Assembly: GCF_037914945.1 (NCBI RefSeq)
Contig: NZ_CP149787.1
Location: 3,472,001 to 3,536,000, forward strand
Source of the DNA: Haloterrigena sp. KLK7
Lineage (GTDB): Archaea > Halobacteriota > Halobacteria > Halobacteriales > Natrialbaceae
Reading direction: 5' to 3'
Length of the DNA: 64,000 nt
Position 1 is the first letter of the stretch; each line of letters starts with the position of its first letter. Below, in pieces: positions 54,123 through 62,848 of this stretch. The translations under genes and the position numbers were made by a program. The notes beneath the pieces were generated by a model, which worked only from the letters and a program-made list of their open reading frames with translations, did not search any database and was not told the DNA's origin.

Positions 54123-54935
54123 TCAGAGTCGAACGGGAACGCCACGCTCGTCCAGATACTCCTTGGTCTCCTCGATCGAGTGCTCGTCGAAGTGGAAGAT
54201 CGAGGCCGCGAGGCCGGCGTCGGCGCCGGCCTGGGTGAACACGTCGTACATGTCCTCGGGCCCGCCACAGCCCGAGGAGGCGATGACGGGCGTGTCGACG
54301 GTGTCGCAGACCGCCGTCGTCAGCGGGAGGTCGTAGCCGTCCTTGGTGCCGTCCTTGTCGATCGAGTTGACGAACAGTTCGCCCGCGCCGCGGGACTCGG
54401 CCTCCTGGGCCCACTCGACGACGTCGATGCCGGTCCCCTCGCGGCCGCCCTTCTTCGTGCACTCGAACCAGCAGGACTCGCCGTCGATCTCGACGTAGTG
54501 TTCTCCCTGCTCGTCGAACCGTCGCTTGGCGTCGACGCTGATGACGATACACTGGTTGCCGAAGGCCTTCGCGCCGTCGTTGATCAGTTCGGGGCGCTCG
54601 AGCGCGCCGGTCGTGATCGAGACCTTGTCGGCGCCGGCCCGCAGCGTCTCCTTGATGTCGTCGGTGGTGCGGATGCCGCCGCCGACGGTGAGCGGAATGA
54701 AGACCTCGTCGGCGACGCGCTCGACGACGTCGAGCATCGTCTCGCGGCCCTCCGCGGAGGCGGTGATGTCGAGGAAGACGAACTCGTCGGCGCCGGACTC
54801 GTTGTACGCCTTGGCCATCTCCACCGGATCGCCGGTGTACTTCAGGTCCTCGAAGTTGACGCCGGTGTAGACCGCCGGGTTCCCGTCCTCGTCCAAGTCC
54901 ACGTCGATACACGGAATGATTCGCTTTGTCAGCAT
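54123..54935 (-). CDS. hisF: imidazole glycerol phosphate synthase cyclase subunit
   Basis: The 270-aa HisF is a (beta/alpha)8 barrel. It starts [20 protein letters not shown] (catalytic Asp11), then [50 protein letters not shown] (second catalytic Asp) and [17 protein letters not shown]. It couples with HisH to make IGP and AICAR in histidine synthesis. The acidic insertion after residue 140 is haloarchaeal. No other his gene lies beside it here, so haloarchaeal his genes are scattered. Confidence 0.95.
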   Translation of the reverse strand: MLTKRIIPCIDVDLDEDGNPAVYTGVNFEDLKYTGDPVEMAKAYNESGADEFVFLDITASAEGRETMLDVVERVADEVFIPLTVGGGIRTTDDIKETLRAGADKVSITTGALERPELINDGAKAFGNQCIVISVDAKRRFDEQGEHYVEIDGESCWFECTKKGGREGTGIDVVEWAQEAESRGAGELFVNSIDKDGTKDGYDLPLTTAVCDTVDTPVIASSGCGGPEDMYDVFTQAGADAGLAASIFHFDEHSIEETKEYLDERGVPVRL

Positions 54936-55100
54936 GTGGTCGTTGTGCGAGCCTTGGAACCCGGGATAGTAAAGTCGTCCCCATCAGTGTCTCGAGCGGC
55001 GAACAGTGTGGCCGTCTCGAGCGACGAACGGGCCTCCCCTCGAGTGACGACCGACTCGCGGCGCCGCGTGCGGCGAGTCGTCACCGTCGCGGCGCCGGGC

Positions 55101-56456
55101 TCAGGCCGACCGCAACCGCTCTCGGAACGCCTCGACCGCGTCTGGAAGCGCCTCGAGTCGCGCTCGCGAGCGCGCGTAGTCGCCGTACTCGGTGAGCAGC
55201 GAGACGCTGACCCCGGGATCGTTGTCCGCGGCGCGGCGGACGCGCTCGTCGGTCCACTCGAGCGATCGGAGCGTCTCCGCGAGGACGTGTGCCCCGATCG
55301 AGGGGCCGGTCACCGCCGCGCGGGCCGACGCGGCCGCCTCGATCGCGGCCGTCCGCTCCGCGCGGATGTCGTCGATCGATTCGGGGACCGCTAGCGTTCC
55401 GTCGTCGATTCGACCGCGCACGCGCTCGAAGGCGCGATACTGTGCCTCGAACCGAACGGCCTCGTAGAGGCCGATGCCTCGGTTCCCGTTCGCGATCGCC
55501 TCGTTCAGTCCGTCCCGCGCGCCCGAGACCGGATCGAACGCCCGCCAGAGTACCTGCTCGAGGCGCTGGTCGAGGTCTTCGTCGACGACGTCCTCGAGCC
55601 AATCGTCCGTTGTCCAGTCGGGAACGTCGACGCTCTCGACGCGCTCGGCCGACGCCTCGAGTGTCGTATCGAAGACCGTCGTCAGGTCGGTCGCGTCGTC
55701 GGTTCGCTCCGCGTGGCGGTTCTCGAGATGGTCCCAGACGGCCGTCGTGGCCGTCCCGAACTCGAGTGCCCCGGCGCCGTCGCCGATGTCGATGACGGTG
55801 GCGCTCGCGTCGACGTCCCACTGATGCGAGTCGAGTCCGTTCGACGCGCTCCGGAGGTCCGATTCGCGCCGCGAATAGAACAGCGCGGCCCGAAGGCGTT
55901 CGTCGCTGGTGTCGGCGCCGCGGTAGGCGGTCGACTCGAGGCGATCGCGGACGCTCGAGCGGACCGCGTCGCGCTCCTCCCGCAGGTCCGCGACGATCGG
56001 CCCCGTCTCTGCGTCGATGGCGTCGAGCGTGGTCGCTGCCGCCCGTGCGGCGTCGCGCGCCTCGCGCGTCGTTCGCAGCGCGCGGTAGCGGTCGTCCCCG
56101 GTGGCCGCGGCGGCCTCCTCGCGGCGGTCGCGGGCCTCGTTCCGACGGTCACCGATCGACTGCCGGACGACGCCGTTGGGGACCGTCTCGGCCTCGATCG
56201 GGTCCGGAACGTCCGCCAGCAAGGTATCGACACGCTCGAGGCCGTCGTCGATGGCGTCCGACGTCGGAACCGCCGGAACCGGCCACTCGATCTCCGGCGT
56301 TGCGTCGGTGATGACATCGGCGGCGTCGGCCGCCGTGAACGCCGACCCGGTGTCTTCGATCCACGAGAGGGCGCTACAGCCGGCGAGCGAGGCACCGCCG
56401 GCCGCGGCCAGGCCCGCGAGGAACCGTCGGCGAGAGCGACGGACGTCGCTCGTCAT
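55101..56456 (-). CDS. Tat-exported lipoprotein of unknown function (451 aa)
   Basis: The N-terminus is MTSDVRRSRRRFLAGLAAAG, then GASLAGC, a twin-arginine signal with a lipobox. The mature protein is mostly alpha-helical, with heptad-like stretches rich in Arg, Glu and Ala (RRNEARDRREEAAAATGDDR; AVRSSVRDRLESTAYRGADT), and no catalytic motifs are visible. It shares a four-base overlap with the upstream Tat lipoprotein gene at 56453-57124, suggesting a complex or a common pathway. I do not recognise the family. Confidence 0.65.
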   Translation of the reverse strand: MTSDVRRSRRRFLAGLAAAGGASLAGCSALSWIEDTGSAFTAADAADVITDATPEIEWPVPAVPTSDAIDDGLERVDTLLADVPDPIEAETVPNGVVRQSIGDRRNEARDRREEAAAATGDDRYRALRTTREARDAARAAATTLDAIDAETGPIVADLREERDAVRSSVRDRLESTAYRGADTSDERLRAALFYSRRESDLRSASNGLDSHQWDVDASATVIDIGDGAGALEFGTATTAVWDHLENRHAERTDDATDLTTVFDTTLEASAERVESVDVPDWTTDDWLEDVVDEDLDQRLEQVLWRAFDPVSGARDGLNEAIANGNRGIGLYEAVRFEAQYRAFERVRGRIDDGTLAVPESIDDIRAERTAAIEAAASARAAVTGPSIGAHVLAETLRSLEWTDERVRRAADNDPGVSVSLLTEYGDYARSRARLEALPDAVEAFRERLRSA

Positions 56457-57124
56457 CGGCGATCCTCCACGTCCGCGCTCCCGGTCTCGTTCGAGTCGTT
56501 CGCCGCCGATTCGTTCCCGCCGCCGTCGGGAGCCGGACAGCCGTTCCCCTCGGAACTGCTCCGACTCGAGGGACGCTCGTCGTAGGGTCGATGGACGCGG
56601 ACGAACGTCGCTTCCACGACGGTCTCGTCGGCCTCGCACGGCGTCGTCGGCGCTTTCAATTCCCGGCAGAAGTCCGTCCGGACCGAGTCGTCCGCCGCGC
56701 GAACGCCGAGGAGCCGTCGGCGGTAGCAGTCGTCGATCGGTCGCTGCTCGACGACGATCGACTGGCGCTCGAAGTCGGTCTCCTCGACGAACGCTCGAGC
56801 GGCGGCCGCCTCGTCGACGGCGGGATCGATCCACAGCGCCGCGGCGTCGGCCTCGTCCACGACGAAGAATCCGGCGTGTAGCGCTCGGGCTTCCTCGTCG
56901 TTGGCCTCCGCGTCGTCCTCGCTCGGATAGGCGACGAGCGTCTCGTCCGCGGCGCGGACGGCCAGCGACTCGTAGTCGTGGGTCGATTCGACCGTGCCGC
57001 TGTCGGCGGCGTGGCCGGATACCGATTCGCTCCCGCTGAACTCGAGACAGCCGGCGAACGCGGCCGAGAGACAGCCGCCGCTCGCGGCCAGTAACCGCCG
57101 GCGAGAGACCAGTGTGGAGGGCAT
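56453..57124 (-). CDS. Tat-exported lipoprotein of unknown function (223 aa)
   Basis: The N-terminus is MPSTLVSRRRLLAASGGCLS, then AAFAGC, a twin-arginine signal with a lipobox. The mature part has Cys residues in DDCYRRRLLGVRAADD and TDFCRELKAPTTPCEADETV, and an Asn/Gly/Ser-rich tail (GGGNESAANDSNETG) with N-glycosylation sequons. It is the upstream partner of the larger lipoprotein (four-base overlap). Function unknown; extracellular and membrane-anchored. Confidence 0.65.
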   Translation of the reverse strand: MPSTLVSRRRLLAASGGCLSAAFAGCLEFSGSESVSGHAADSGTVESTHDYESLAVRAADETLVAYPSEDDAEANDEEARALHAGFFVVDEADAAALWIDPAVDEAAAARAFVEETDFERQSIVVEQRPIDDCYRRRLLGVRAADDSVRTDFCRELKAPTTPCEADETVVEATFVRVHRPYDERPSSRSSSEGNGCPAPDGGGNESAANDSNETGSADVEDRR

Positions 57125-57370
57125 CGACGACGGATTGGTTACCGTACTGTAAATATGTAGTGTCTGACTCGACTATCGCGTTCAGCGGAGAGAGTTCCGT
57201 GCGACGACCGCTCACTCGTTCACCGGTGTCACTTTCCGCCCCGCGAATCCGCCTCGAGCGGCGCCAGACGGGCTTCGTCGCCGCCGCGAACGAGCCGCGT
57301 CCGTCGGCGGCGATCGCCAGCTATCGGCGAGAGAGGTGTCTTTAAGGGGTCGAGTCGGCAAGACGTCCGT

Positions 57371-57553
57371 ATGGCAGACGATACGGATTCGACGGCAGAC
57401 GGCGATACGGGCGCAGACGTCGGCCACGACCTCGGGGCCGAGCGGACGACCGCACCGATGAGCGACTACGGAACGCGCGAGGTGGGTATCGGCCTCCTCG
57501 TCGCGCTCCTCGGCGTCGCCGTCGCGTTCGGAATCCCGTTGCTCACGGTCTGA
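57371..57553 (+). CDS. small acidic membrane-anchored protein (60 aa)
   Basis: The N-terminal half (MADDTDSTADGDTGADVGHD) is highly acidic. APMSDYGTREVGIGLLVALLG follows and starts a single C-terminal membrane helix ending VAFGIPLLTV. I recall this shape as a conserved haloarchaeal family (possibly DUF7550). The gene is just downstream of a TATA-like run (gtctttaaggggtc near 57337), so leaderless. Function unknown. Confidence 0.6.
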   Translation: MADDTDSTADGDTGADVGHDLGAERTTAPMSDYGTREVGIGLLVALLGVAVAFGIPLLTV

Positions 57554-57584
57554 CTGAAATGGTCGAGATCGAGAATCGACGGCG

Positions 57585-57812
57585 TTAGAAGACGTACTCG
57601 TCGTCGTGGCCCATCATTCCGTCGTCTTCGAGGCCGGTTCCACCGCTCGTCCCCTCTTCCTCGTCCATCGGTCCGCTGGTCTTGTAGGCCTTGATCCCCG
57701 TCGAGAGGAGGTCTTCGATCGCCTCCTCGCGGTTGACGAACTCGCCGCGCTCGACCATCTGGGCGATCTGCATCTCGAGGTGTTCCGGGATGGTGATCTC
57801 TACTTTCGGCAT
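57585..57812 (-). CDS. ribbon-helix-helix (CopG-type) protein
   Basis: The 75-aa protein has MPKVEITIPEHLEMQIAQMV at the start, a ribbon strand followed by two helices (EFVNREEAIEDLLSTGIKAY). This is a CopG/RHH-like DNA-binding fold; such haloarchaeal proteins have been filed as DUF7120 (recalled). The acidic tail (DEEEGTSGGTGLEDDGMMGH) is disordered. It probably dimerises and binds DNA. Convergent with the small membrane protein. Confidence 0.7.
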   Translation of the reverse strand: MPKVEITIPEHLEMQIAQMVERGEFVNREEAIEDLLSTGIKAYKTSGPMDEEEGTSGGTGLEDDGMMGHDDEYVF

Positions 57813-58132
57813 CTGATTCGGCTTTCGGCGAGGGGGTATTTAGGTCTGACGGGGACACTACACGCCCCGGCCCGTCCCGAATCGTCGATCACGGCGAAAC
57901 CGGCCGTGACCGCCGCTGCGGCCCGCGAATCGCGGTTCGGTCGTCTCGAGTTCGCTTCCGCTGGTCTCGAGTCGCGGCGGCTCAGTGTCAGTTCGACCGG
58001 ACCGTCGGGGCACCGTCGGTAATCAGCGGTGGGTAGCGGTCGTTCAGGAAAGGATCGCTGACGGCATCGCAGTCGCAGCGATCGAATCGCGATCGCAGTC
58101 GCAGTCGCGGTTATCGGTCGCGGTCGATTCCG
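57813..58132. other. 320-nt gap with a short direct repeat, no gene seen
   Basis: No convincing ORF is present. The 13-mer ATCGCAGTCGCAG occurs at 58066-58078 and 58092-58104, part of a GATCGC-rich simple-sequence patch. Upstream bases (57813-57860) contain the CopG gene promoter with ggggtatttag near 57831. Nothing else is evident. Confidence 0.4.
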
Positions 58133-58432
58133 TTAGCGGTTGCCCATCATCGAGTCGAACGCGTTCTTCAGCGATGCTCCCGGCTGGGTCAGCGACTCGA
58201 GCTGCTGGCGCATTTTCCGCTGGTTGAAGTAACTCGCGAACGCGAGGATCGTCGGCGGCCAGAGCCCGATGAACGCACCGAGCTGTCGCTCTCCTCGCAA
58301 GAAGAAGTAATACAGCGAGAGCCCGACGGACGCGGCCGACGCGACGAACGCTGGGCCCATTGCTTGTTCACCGACTTCTTCCGCTGCCTCTCCGGACATT
58401 TCTCGTTCCGCTAGCTGTTGTCTACTCGCCAT
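58133..58432 (-). CDS. small membrane protein (99 aa)
   Basis: After a hydrophilic start (MASRQQLAEREMSGEAAEEV) come two hydrophobic helices, about residues 26-46 (MGPAFVASAASVGLSLYYFF) and 54-70 (AFIGLWPPTILAFASYFNQ). A short tail, RKMRQQLESLTQPGASLKNA, follows. Function unknown; resembles conserved haloarchaeal membrane proteins. It may start at the internal Met at residue 12. Confidence 0.6.
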   Translation of the reverse strand: MASRQQLAEREMSGEAAEEVGEQAMGPAFVASAASVGLSLYYFFLRGERQLGAFIGLWPPTILAFASYFNQRKMRQQLESLTQPGASLKNAFDSMMGNR

Positions 58433-58689
58433 ACACTGATGGAATCGCCGAGACCGTACTAAGGGATGGCGAGGGTTTCGCGAGGAAGGCCCTGAATTGT
58501 GACATCGGTGCGACTGTTCCAGTTCGTTTCGGCCGCCGCGACGTCCTGGTAATACGGGCTTACGAGTCGGTGATCGTATCAGACGAACCAGTGAGTCACG
58601 GTCACACGGGGTCGTCGTCGCTCCTCTCAGCCGATTCGACTCGCGTCGGGAGGCGTCACACCTACGTCCGTCGGGACCGACGCACGCAT

Positions 58690-59292
58690 ATGACGAACGA
58701 CGCGACCGACGTCACGGATCTCTACCGGGAGTTCGGCGACGAGCGACTGCCGCCCGGCCAGCGGGAGACTTCGGCGTTTCCGGTGCTCTCGAAGAGCGGG
58801 ACGCCAGACTGGGATCCCGAGACGTGGGAGTTCACCGTCACCGGCGCCGTCGAGGAGGAACTCTCGCTCTCGTGGGACGAGTTCCGCGACCTGCCCAGCG
58901 AGACCCAACAGCAGGACTTCCACTGCGTCACCGGCTGGAGCAAGTTCGACTGCCGGTTCACGGGCGTTTCCTTCCCCACCCTCGCCGAGCGCGCCGGCGT
59001 CGACGATGACGCGGTCCACGTGATGTTCTCCGCGCTCGACGGCTACACGACGGACCTACCCCTCGAGGACTGCATGCGCGAGGAGGTCCTGTTCGCGTGG
59101 GCCTACGACGGCGAGCCCCTGCCCGAGGACCACGGCGGCCCGCTGCGGGTCATCACGCCCCACAAGTACGCCTACAAGGGGGCGAAGTGGGTCGACGGCG
59201 TCGAGTTCCTCACCGAGGCCCAGCGCGGCTACTGGGAGAAACGCGGCTACTCGGAGACGGCGAACCCGTGGGAGGAAGAACGGTACAGCTAG
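58690..59292 (+). CDS. molybdopterin-dependent oxidoreductase (sulfite-oxidase fold, MsrP/YedY-like)
   Basis: The 200-aa protein has the Mo-ligating Cys79 in QQDFHCVTGWSKFDCRFTG, typical of the MsrP/SUOX fold, and DEFRDLPSETQQQDFHCVTG around it. Later motifs are SALDGYTTDLPLEDCMREEV and GGPLRVITPHKYAYKGAKWV, the MoCo-binding loop. It lacks a Tat signal, so it probably stays in the cytoplasm, unlike E. coli MsrP. The substrate is unknown (sulfoxide reduction is possible). The ATG at 58690 was chosen, as the preceding frame is low-complexity. Confidence 0.85.
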   Translation: MTNDATDVTDLYREFGDERLPPGQRETSAFPVLSKSGTPDWDPETWEFTVTGAVEEELSLSWDEFRDLPSETQQQDFHCVTGWSKFDCRFTGVSFPTLAERAGVDDDAVHVMFSALDGYTTDLPLEDCMREEVLFAWAYDGEPLPEDHGGPLRVITPHKYAYKGAKWVDGVEFLTEAQRGYWEKRGYSETANPWEEERYS

Positions 59293-59377
59293 ACGCGAGC
59301 GGGAATCGACAGCGGGGGCCGCGGGCCGGCGCCCGGGATAGTTAGGCTGAAGGCGCGGCGGTCCCGAACTGCGTTCG

Positions 59378-60733
59378 ATGGATCGATCGTCGGGTGAGCG
59401 TCGACTCGCGAGTGACTCCGACTCACGGCCGGTCGCCGAGACGACGGCCCTCGTCAGCACCAGCCGGAAACTCGAGGACGTGTCGTTCGGCGCCGTCGTC
59501 GACGCCGACGCCGAGTCGCGCGTGCTCTGGTCGACGCCCGACGGGCTGGAGGTCGTCGGCCGAGGCGTCGCCGCTCGCCTCACCGCCGACGGCATCGATA
59601 GATTCGACCGAATCCGAGCCCGCGCGGACCGGGTCTTCGACGGTCTCGAGCACGACGGCCCCCGCGTCGCCCGGCCGCGGGCCTTCGGCGGCTTTTCCTT
59701 TCACGACGGCCACGGATCGACGCCGCCGTGGACCGGGTTTCGGGCCGGCGCGTTCGTGATTCCGCAGATACTCGTCGTCCGGAGCGACGCGGAAACCTGG
59801 CTGACGGCCGTCGCCTCGGACCCCGAGACGGCGGCGGATCGACTCGAGCGCTGGACCGACCGGCTCCGGGAGCTGCCGACGATGCGACCGAGCGGCGACG
59901 GCCCCGGCGTCGAATCGACCCGGCGAACCACGTCGCGCGAGGACTGGACCGAGGGGGTCGAGACCGCCCTCGAGCGGATCGAGCGCGGCGAGCTCACCAA
60001 GGTCGTCCTCGCGCAGGCGCTGTCGGTCGACCTCGAGGGGGCGGTCGACGTCCCCGGGACGCTCGAGCGGCTGCGCCGACGGTACCCGAACTGTTACCGG
60101 TTCCTGATCGGCCGCGAGCGCGGCGGTACGTTCTTCGGCGCGCCGCCGGAACGGCTCGTCTCCAAGCGCGGCGACCGCGTCGAGACGGAGGCGCTCGCGG
60201 GGTCGGTTCCCCGCGGCGAGACTCCCGAAGCGGACCGCGCCTACGCAGACGAGATGCGCGACGACGAGAAGTTCCAGCGCGAACACGGGCTCGTCGCCGA
60301 CGCGATCCGCGAGCAGCTCGAGCCCCTCGCGAGCGAGCTGACGATCGACGAGCAGACGATCAGACGGCTCGCGAACATTCAACACCTGCAGACGCCGATC
60401 GAAGCGACGCTCGAGGGCGACCGCCACGTCCTCGAGATCGTCGAGGCGCTGCATCCCACGCCGGCCGTCGGCGGCGTGCCGCCCGCGGCGGCCTGGGAGA
60501 CGATCCGCGACGTCGAGACGTTCGACCGGGGCTGGTACGCGGCGCCGATCGGCTGGTTCGACGCCGCCGGCGACGGCGAGTTCGCGGTCGGCCTCCGCTC
60601 GGGAATCGCGACCGACGAGACGGTCACGCTCTTCGCGGGCAGCGGCATCGTCGCCGACAGCGACCCCGACGAGGAGTGGGAGGAAGTACAGCTGAAGTTC
60701 CGACCGATTCTGGACGAACTGGACGATCGATGA
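59378..60733 (+). CDS. menF: isochorismate synthase
   Basis: The 451-aa chorismate-utilising enzyme has the C-terminal catalytic motifs EALAGSVPRGETPEADRAYA, NIQHLQTPIEATLEG and LHPTPAVGGVPPAAAW, then GSGIVADSDPDEEWEEVQLK. It makes isochorismate from chorismate for menaquinone. It overlaps menD by four bases (ATGA), so the pair is coupled. The N-terminus (residues 1-25) is variable; ATG 59378 fits the family length. Confidence 0.93.
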   Translation: MDRSSGERRLASDSDSRPVAETTALVSTSRKLEDVSFGAVVDADAESRVLWSTPDGLEVVGRGVAARLTADGIDRFDRIRARADRVFDGLEHDGPRVARPRAFGGFSFHDGHGSTPPWTGFRAGAFVIPQILVVRSDAETWLTAVASDPETAADRLERWTDRLRELPTMRPSGDGPGVESTRRTTSREDWTEGVETALERIERGELTKVVLAQALSVDLEGAVDVPGTLERLRRRYPNCYRFLIGRERGGTFFGAPPERLVSKRGDRVETEALAGSVPRGETPEADRAYADEMRDDEKFQREHGLVADAIREQLEPLASELTIDEQTIRRLANIQHLQTPIEATLEGDRHVLEIVEALHPTPAVGGVPPAAAWETIRDVETFDRGWYAAPIGWFDAAGDGEFAVGLRSGIATDETVTLFAGSGIVADSDPDEEWEEVQLKFRPILDELDDR

Positions 60734-62541
60734 GCGCACCCAACCGCGCGACGCTGTGGGGCCGCGTGCTGGTCGACGAGCTCGCGAAGGGCGGCCTCGA
60801 GGCCGTCTGCATCGCCCCCGGCAGTCGTTCGACGCCGCTGACGGTCGCCTTCGCCGCGCACGACGGGATCGACGTCTACTCCCATCTCGACGAGCGCTCG
60901 GCGGCCTACTTCGCGCTCGGCCGGGCGCGTCGGACCGGCGAACCGACGGCGCTGGTCTGTACCTCCGGGACGGCGGCCGCGAACTTCCACCCGGCCGTGA
61001 TGGAGGCCGATCGGGCCCGCGTTCCGCTGCTCGTGCTCACGGCGGACCGACCGCACGAACTCCGCGATAGCGGCGCGAACCAGACCGTCGATCAGGTCAA
61101 ACTCTACGGCGACGCGGTCCGCTGGTATTCGGAACTCCCCGACCCCGAGGCCGACGAGCGCAAGGTGCGGAGCCTCCGGACGACCGCCGCGCGGGCGCTG
61201 GCCGAGACCGGCGGCGTCGATCCCGGTCCCGTCCACCTGAACTGCCCGTTCCGCAAGCCCCTCGAGCCGATCGAGGTTCCCGACGCCGTCCCTGACTCGT
61301 TTTCGGAGACGCTCGCCGGGCGCGGACGCGGCGGCGCCTTCGTCGAGACCGAAGCCGGGGAGCGATCGCTCGCGGACGAGCAGTACGACGAACTCGTCGA
61401 CGCGCTCGCGGACGCCGAGCGCCCGCTGATCGTCGCCGGGCCGGCCGATCCCGTCGATCCGGCCGCCCTCGAGCCCGACCACGTCGTGACGGTCGCCGAG
61501 CGCGTCGGCGCGCCGATCCTCGCGGATCCGCTCTCGAACCTGCGGTTCGGCCCGCACGTCGACGCGGAGTCCGCGATCGGGCCGGTGTACGGCGGCTACG
61601 ACGACTACATCGACCTGCTGCCGGCGCCCGACGTCGTCGTCCGGTTCGGCGCGTCGCCGACCTCGAAACCCCTGCGGCGCGCGCTGGGTGACTCGGACGC
61701 GCGGCAGTTCCTGCTCGACCCGGCGGGCGACTGGCGCGAGGCGACGTTCACCGCGACGGACCTCTTCGCGGCCGCGCCCGGATCGGTGTTCGAGGGGCTG
61801 TGCGAGCGTCTCGAGGGCGGTTCCGCGGTGAATGCGACGAATACTGCGGCCGAGAACGAGTGGCAGGCCGCGTTCGACGCGGCGGAGCGCCGCCACTGGG
61901 CGATTCGGGACGAAGCCCTCGAGTCGAATTCCCTCGAGTCCGCCCCGTTCGAGGGGGCGATCCTCGCCGACGTGTTCGCGGGCGCGCCCGATCCGGCGAC
62001 GGTCTTCGTTTCCAACAGCATGCCGATCCGGGACGCGGACCGGTTCGGTCGCCCCCGCGGCGCCGACCTGACGGTACTGTCGAACCGCGGCGCCAGCGGA
62101 ATCGACGGGATCGCGAGCACGGCGCTGGGCGCCGGCAGCGCGACCGACGAGCCGCTGGTGCTCGTCACCGGCGATCTGGCCTTCTACCACGATTCCAACG
62201 GGCTGCTCGCCGTCGACCGCTGTGACGTCGACGCGACGATCGTCCTCCTGGACAACGACGGCGGCGGTATCTTCCACGAACTCCCGATCGAGGAGTTCGA
62301 ACCGCCGTTCACGGACCAGTTCAAGACGCCCCACGGCCTCGAGTTCGACGCGCTCGCCGACCTCTACGATCTCGAGTTCGAGCGCGTCGCTCCCGTCGAC
62401 TTCGCGAACGCCTACCGACAGTCGCTCGAGTCCGAGGGAACGCAGGTGTTCGCGGTCGAGTTCGACTCGGCGGAGAGTCATCGACGCCGGGACGCGCTCG
62501 CAGAGCGGGTTCGTGACGAACTCCGAGACGAGGACGCGTAA
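60730..62541 (+). CDS. menD: 2-succinyl-5-enolpyruvyl-6-hydroxy-3-cyclohexene-1-carboxylate synthase
   Basis: The 603-aa ThDP-dependent enzyme has an N-terminal Pyr domain (VCIAPGSRSTPLTVAFAAHD, VYSHLDERSAAYFALGRARR, LVCTSGTAAANFHPAVMEAD). A middle domain follows. The PP domain carries the ThDP/Mg motif GDLAFYHDSNGLLAV, then LLDNDGGGIFHELPI. It combines isochorismate with 2-oxoglutarate in menaquinone synthesis. The start overlaps menF; later men genes must be elsewhere. Confidence 0.95.
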   Translation: MSAPNRATLWGRVLVDELAKGGLEAVCIAPGSRSTPLTVAFAAHDGIDVYSHLDERSAAYFALGRARRTGEPTALVCTSGTAAANFHPAVMEADRARVPLLVLTADRPHELRDSGANQTVDQVKLYGDAVRWYSELPDPEADERKVRSLRTTAARALAETGGVDPGPVHLNCPFRKPLEPIEVPDAVPDSFSETLAGRGRGGAFVETEAGERSLADEQYDELVDALADAERPLIVAGPADPVDPAALEPDHVVTVAERVGAPILADPLSNLRFGPHVDAESAIGPVYGGYDDYIDLLPAPDVVVRFGASPTSKPLRRALGDSDARQFLLDPAGDWREATFTATDLFAAAPGSVFEGLCERLEGGSAVNATNTAAENEWQAAFDAAERRHWAIRDEALESNSLESAPFEGAILADVFAGAPDPATVFVSNSMPIRDADRFGRPRGADLTVLSNRGASGIDGIASTALGAGSATDEPLVLVTGDLAFYHDSNGLLAVDRCDVDATIVLLDNDGGGIFHELPIEEFEPPFTDQFKTPHGLEFDALADLYDLEFERVAPVDFANAYRQSLESEGTQVFAVEFDSAESHRRRDALAERVRDELRDEDA

Positions 62542-62576
62542 CTTCGCTACAGATTCTCCTGCAGTTGCTCTGGCCT

Positions 62577-62769
62577 GCGGTGGCGCGCGCTGTGCCGCGG
62601 TGAGTGATTCACGAACCGCGGCACAACTCTGCGCGAGGTCTTCGCGAGCACAGCGAGCGAACGGCTCGGAAGACGCTCCGCGTCTTCCGTTGGATGAGCG
62701 AGTGACCGTAGGGAACGAGCGAATCGGTTGGGGAGGGTGTGGCGATTCCCCGTTGCCAGCGCGAGCAGC
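62577..62769. repeat. dispersed intergenic repeat, copy C
   Basis: The segment from GCGGTGGCGCGCGCTGTGCC to about 62769 follows the menD gene. It includes hairpins GTGCCGCGG...CCGCGGCAC (62590-62623) and GGAAGACGC...GCGTCTTCC (62668-62688). Its outer end is the same as copy B, and its whole length is the reverse complement of copy A. It has no ORF of its own; apparent frames in it are shadows. Confidence 0.7.
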
Positions 62770-62848
62770 ACGCTCGAGTGTCGGGTTTCCGCGGTAACAG
62801 ATTCGACACGTCTGCATCAGAGAGTAACCGACGCGAATACGCCAGTGA

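Noticed and set aside
58066-58104. Repeated ATCGCAGTCGCAG as a small array
   Set aside because: Only two copies, in simple-sequence GC-rich DNA; no array organisation.
60379-62817. 812-aa minus-strand frame opposite menD
   Set aside because: Arg/Glu/Gly-rich shadow over menF and menD; spans the dispersed repeat too, so not a gene.
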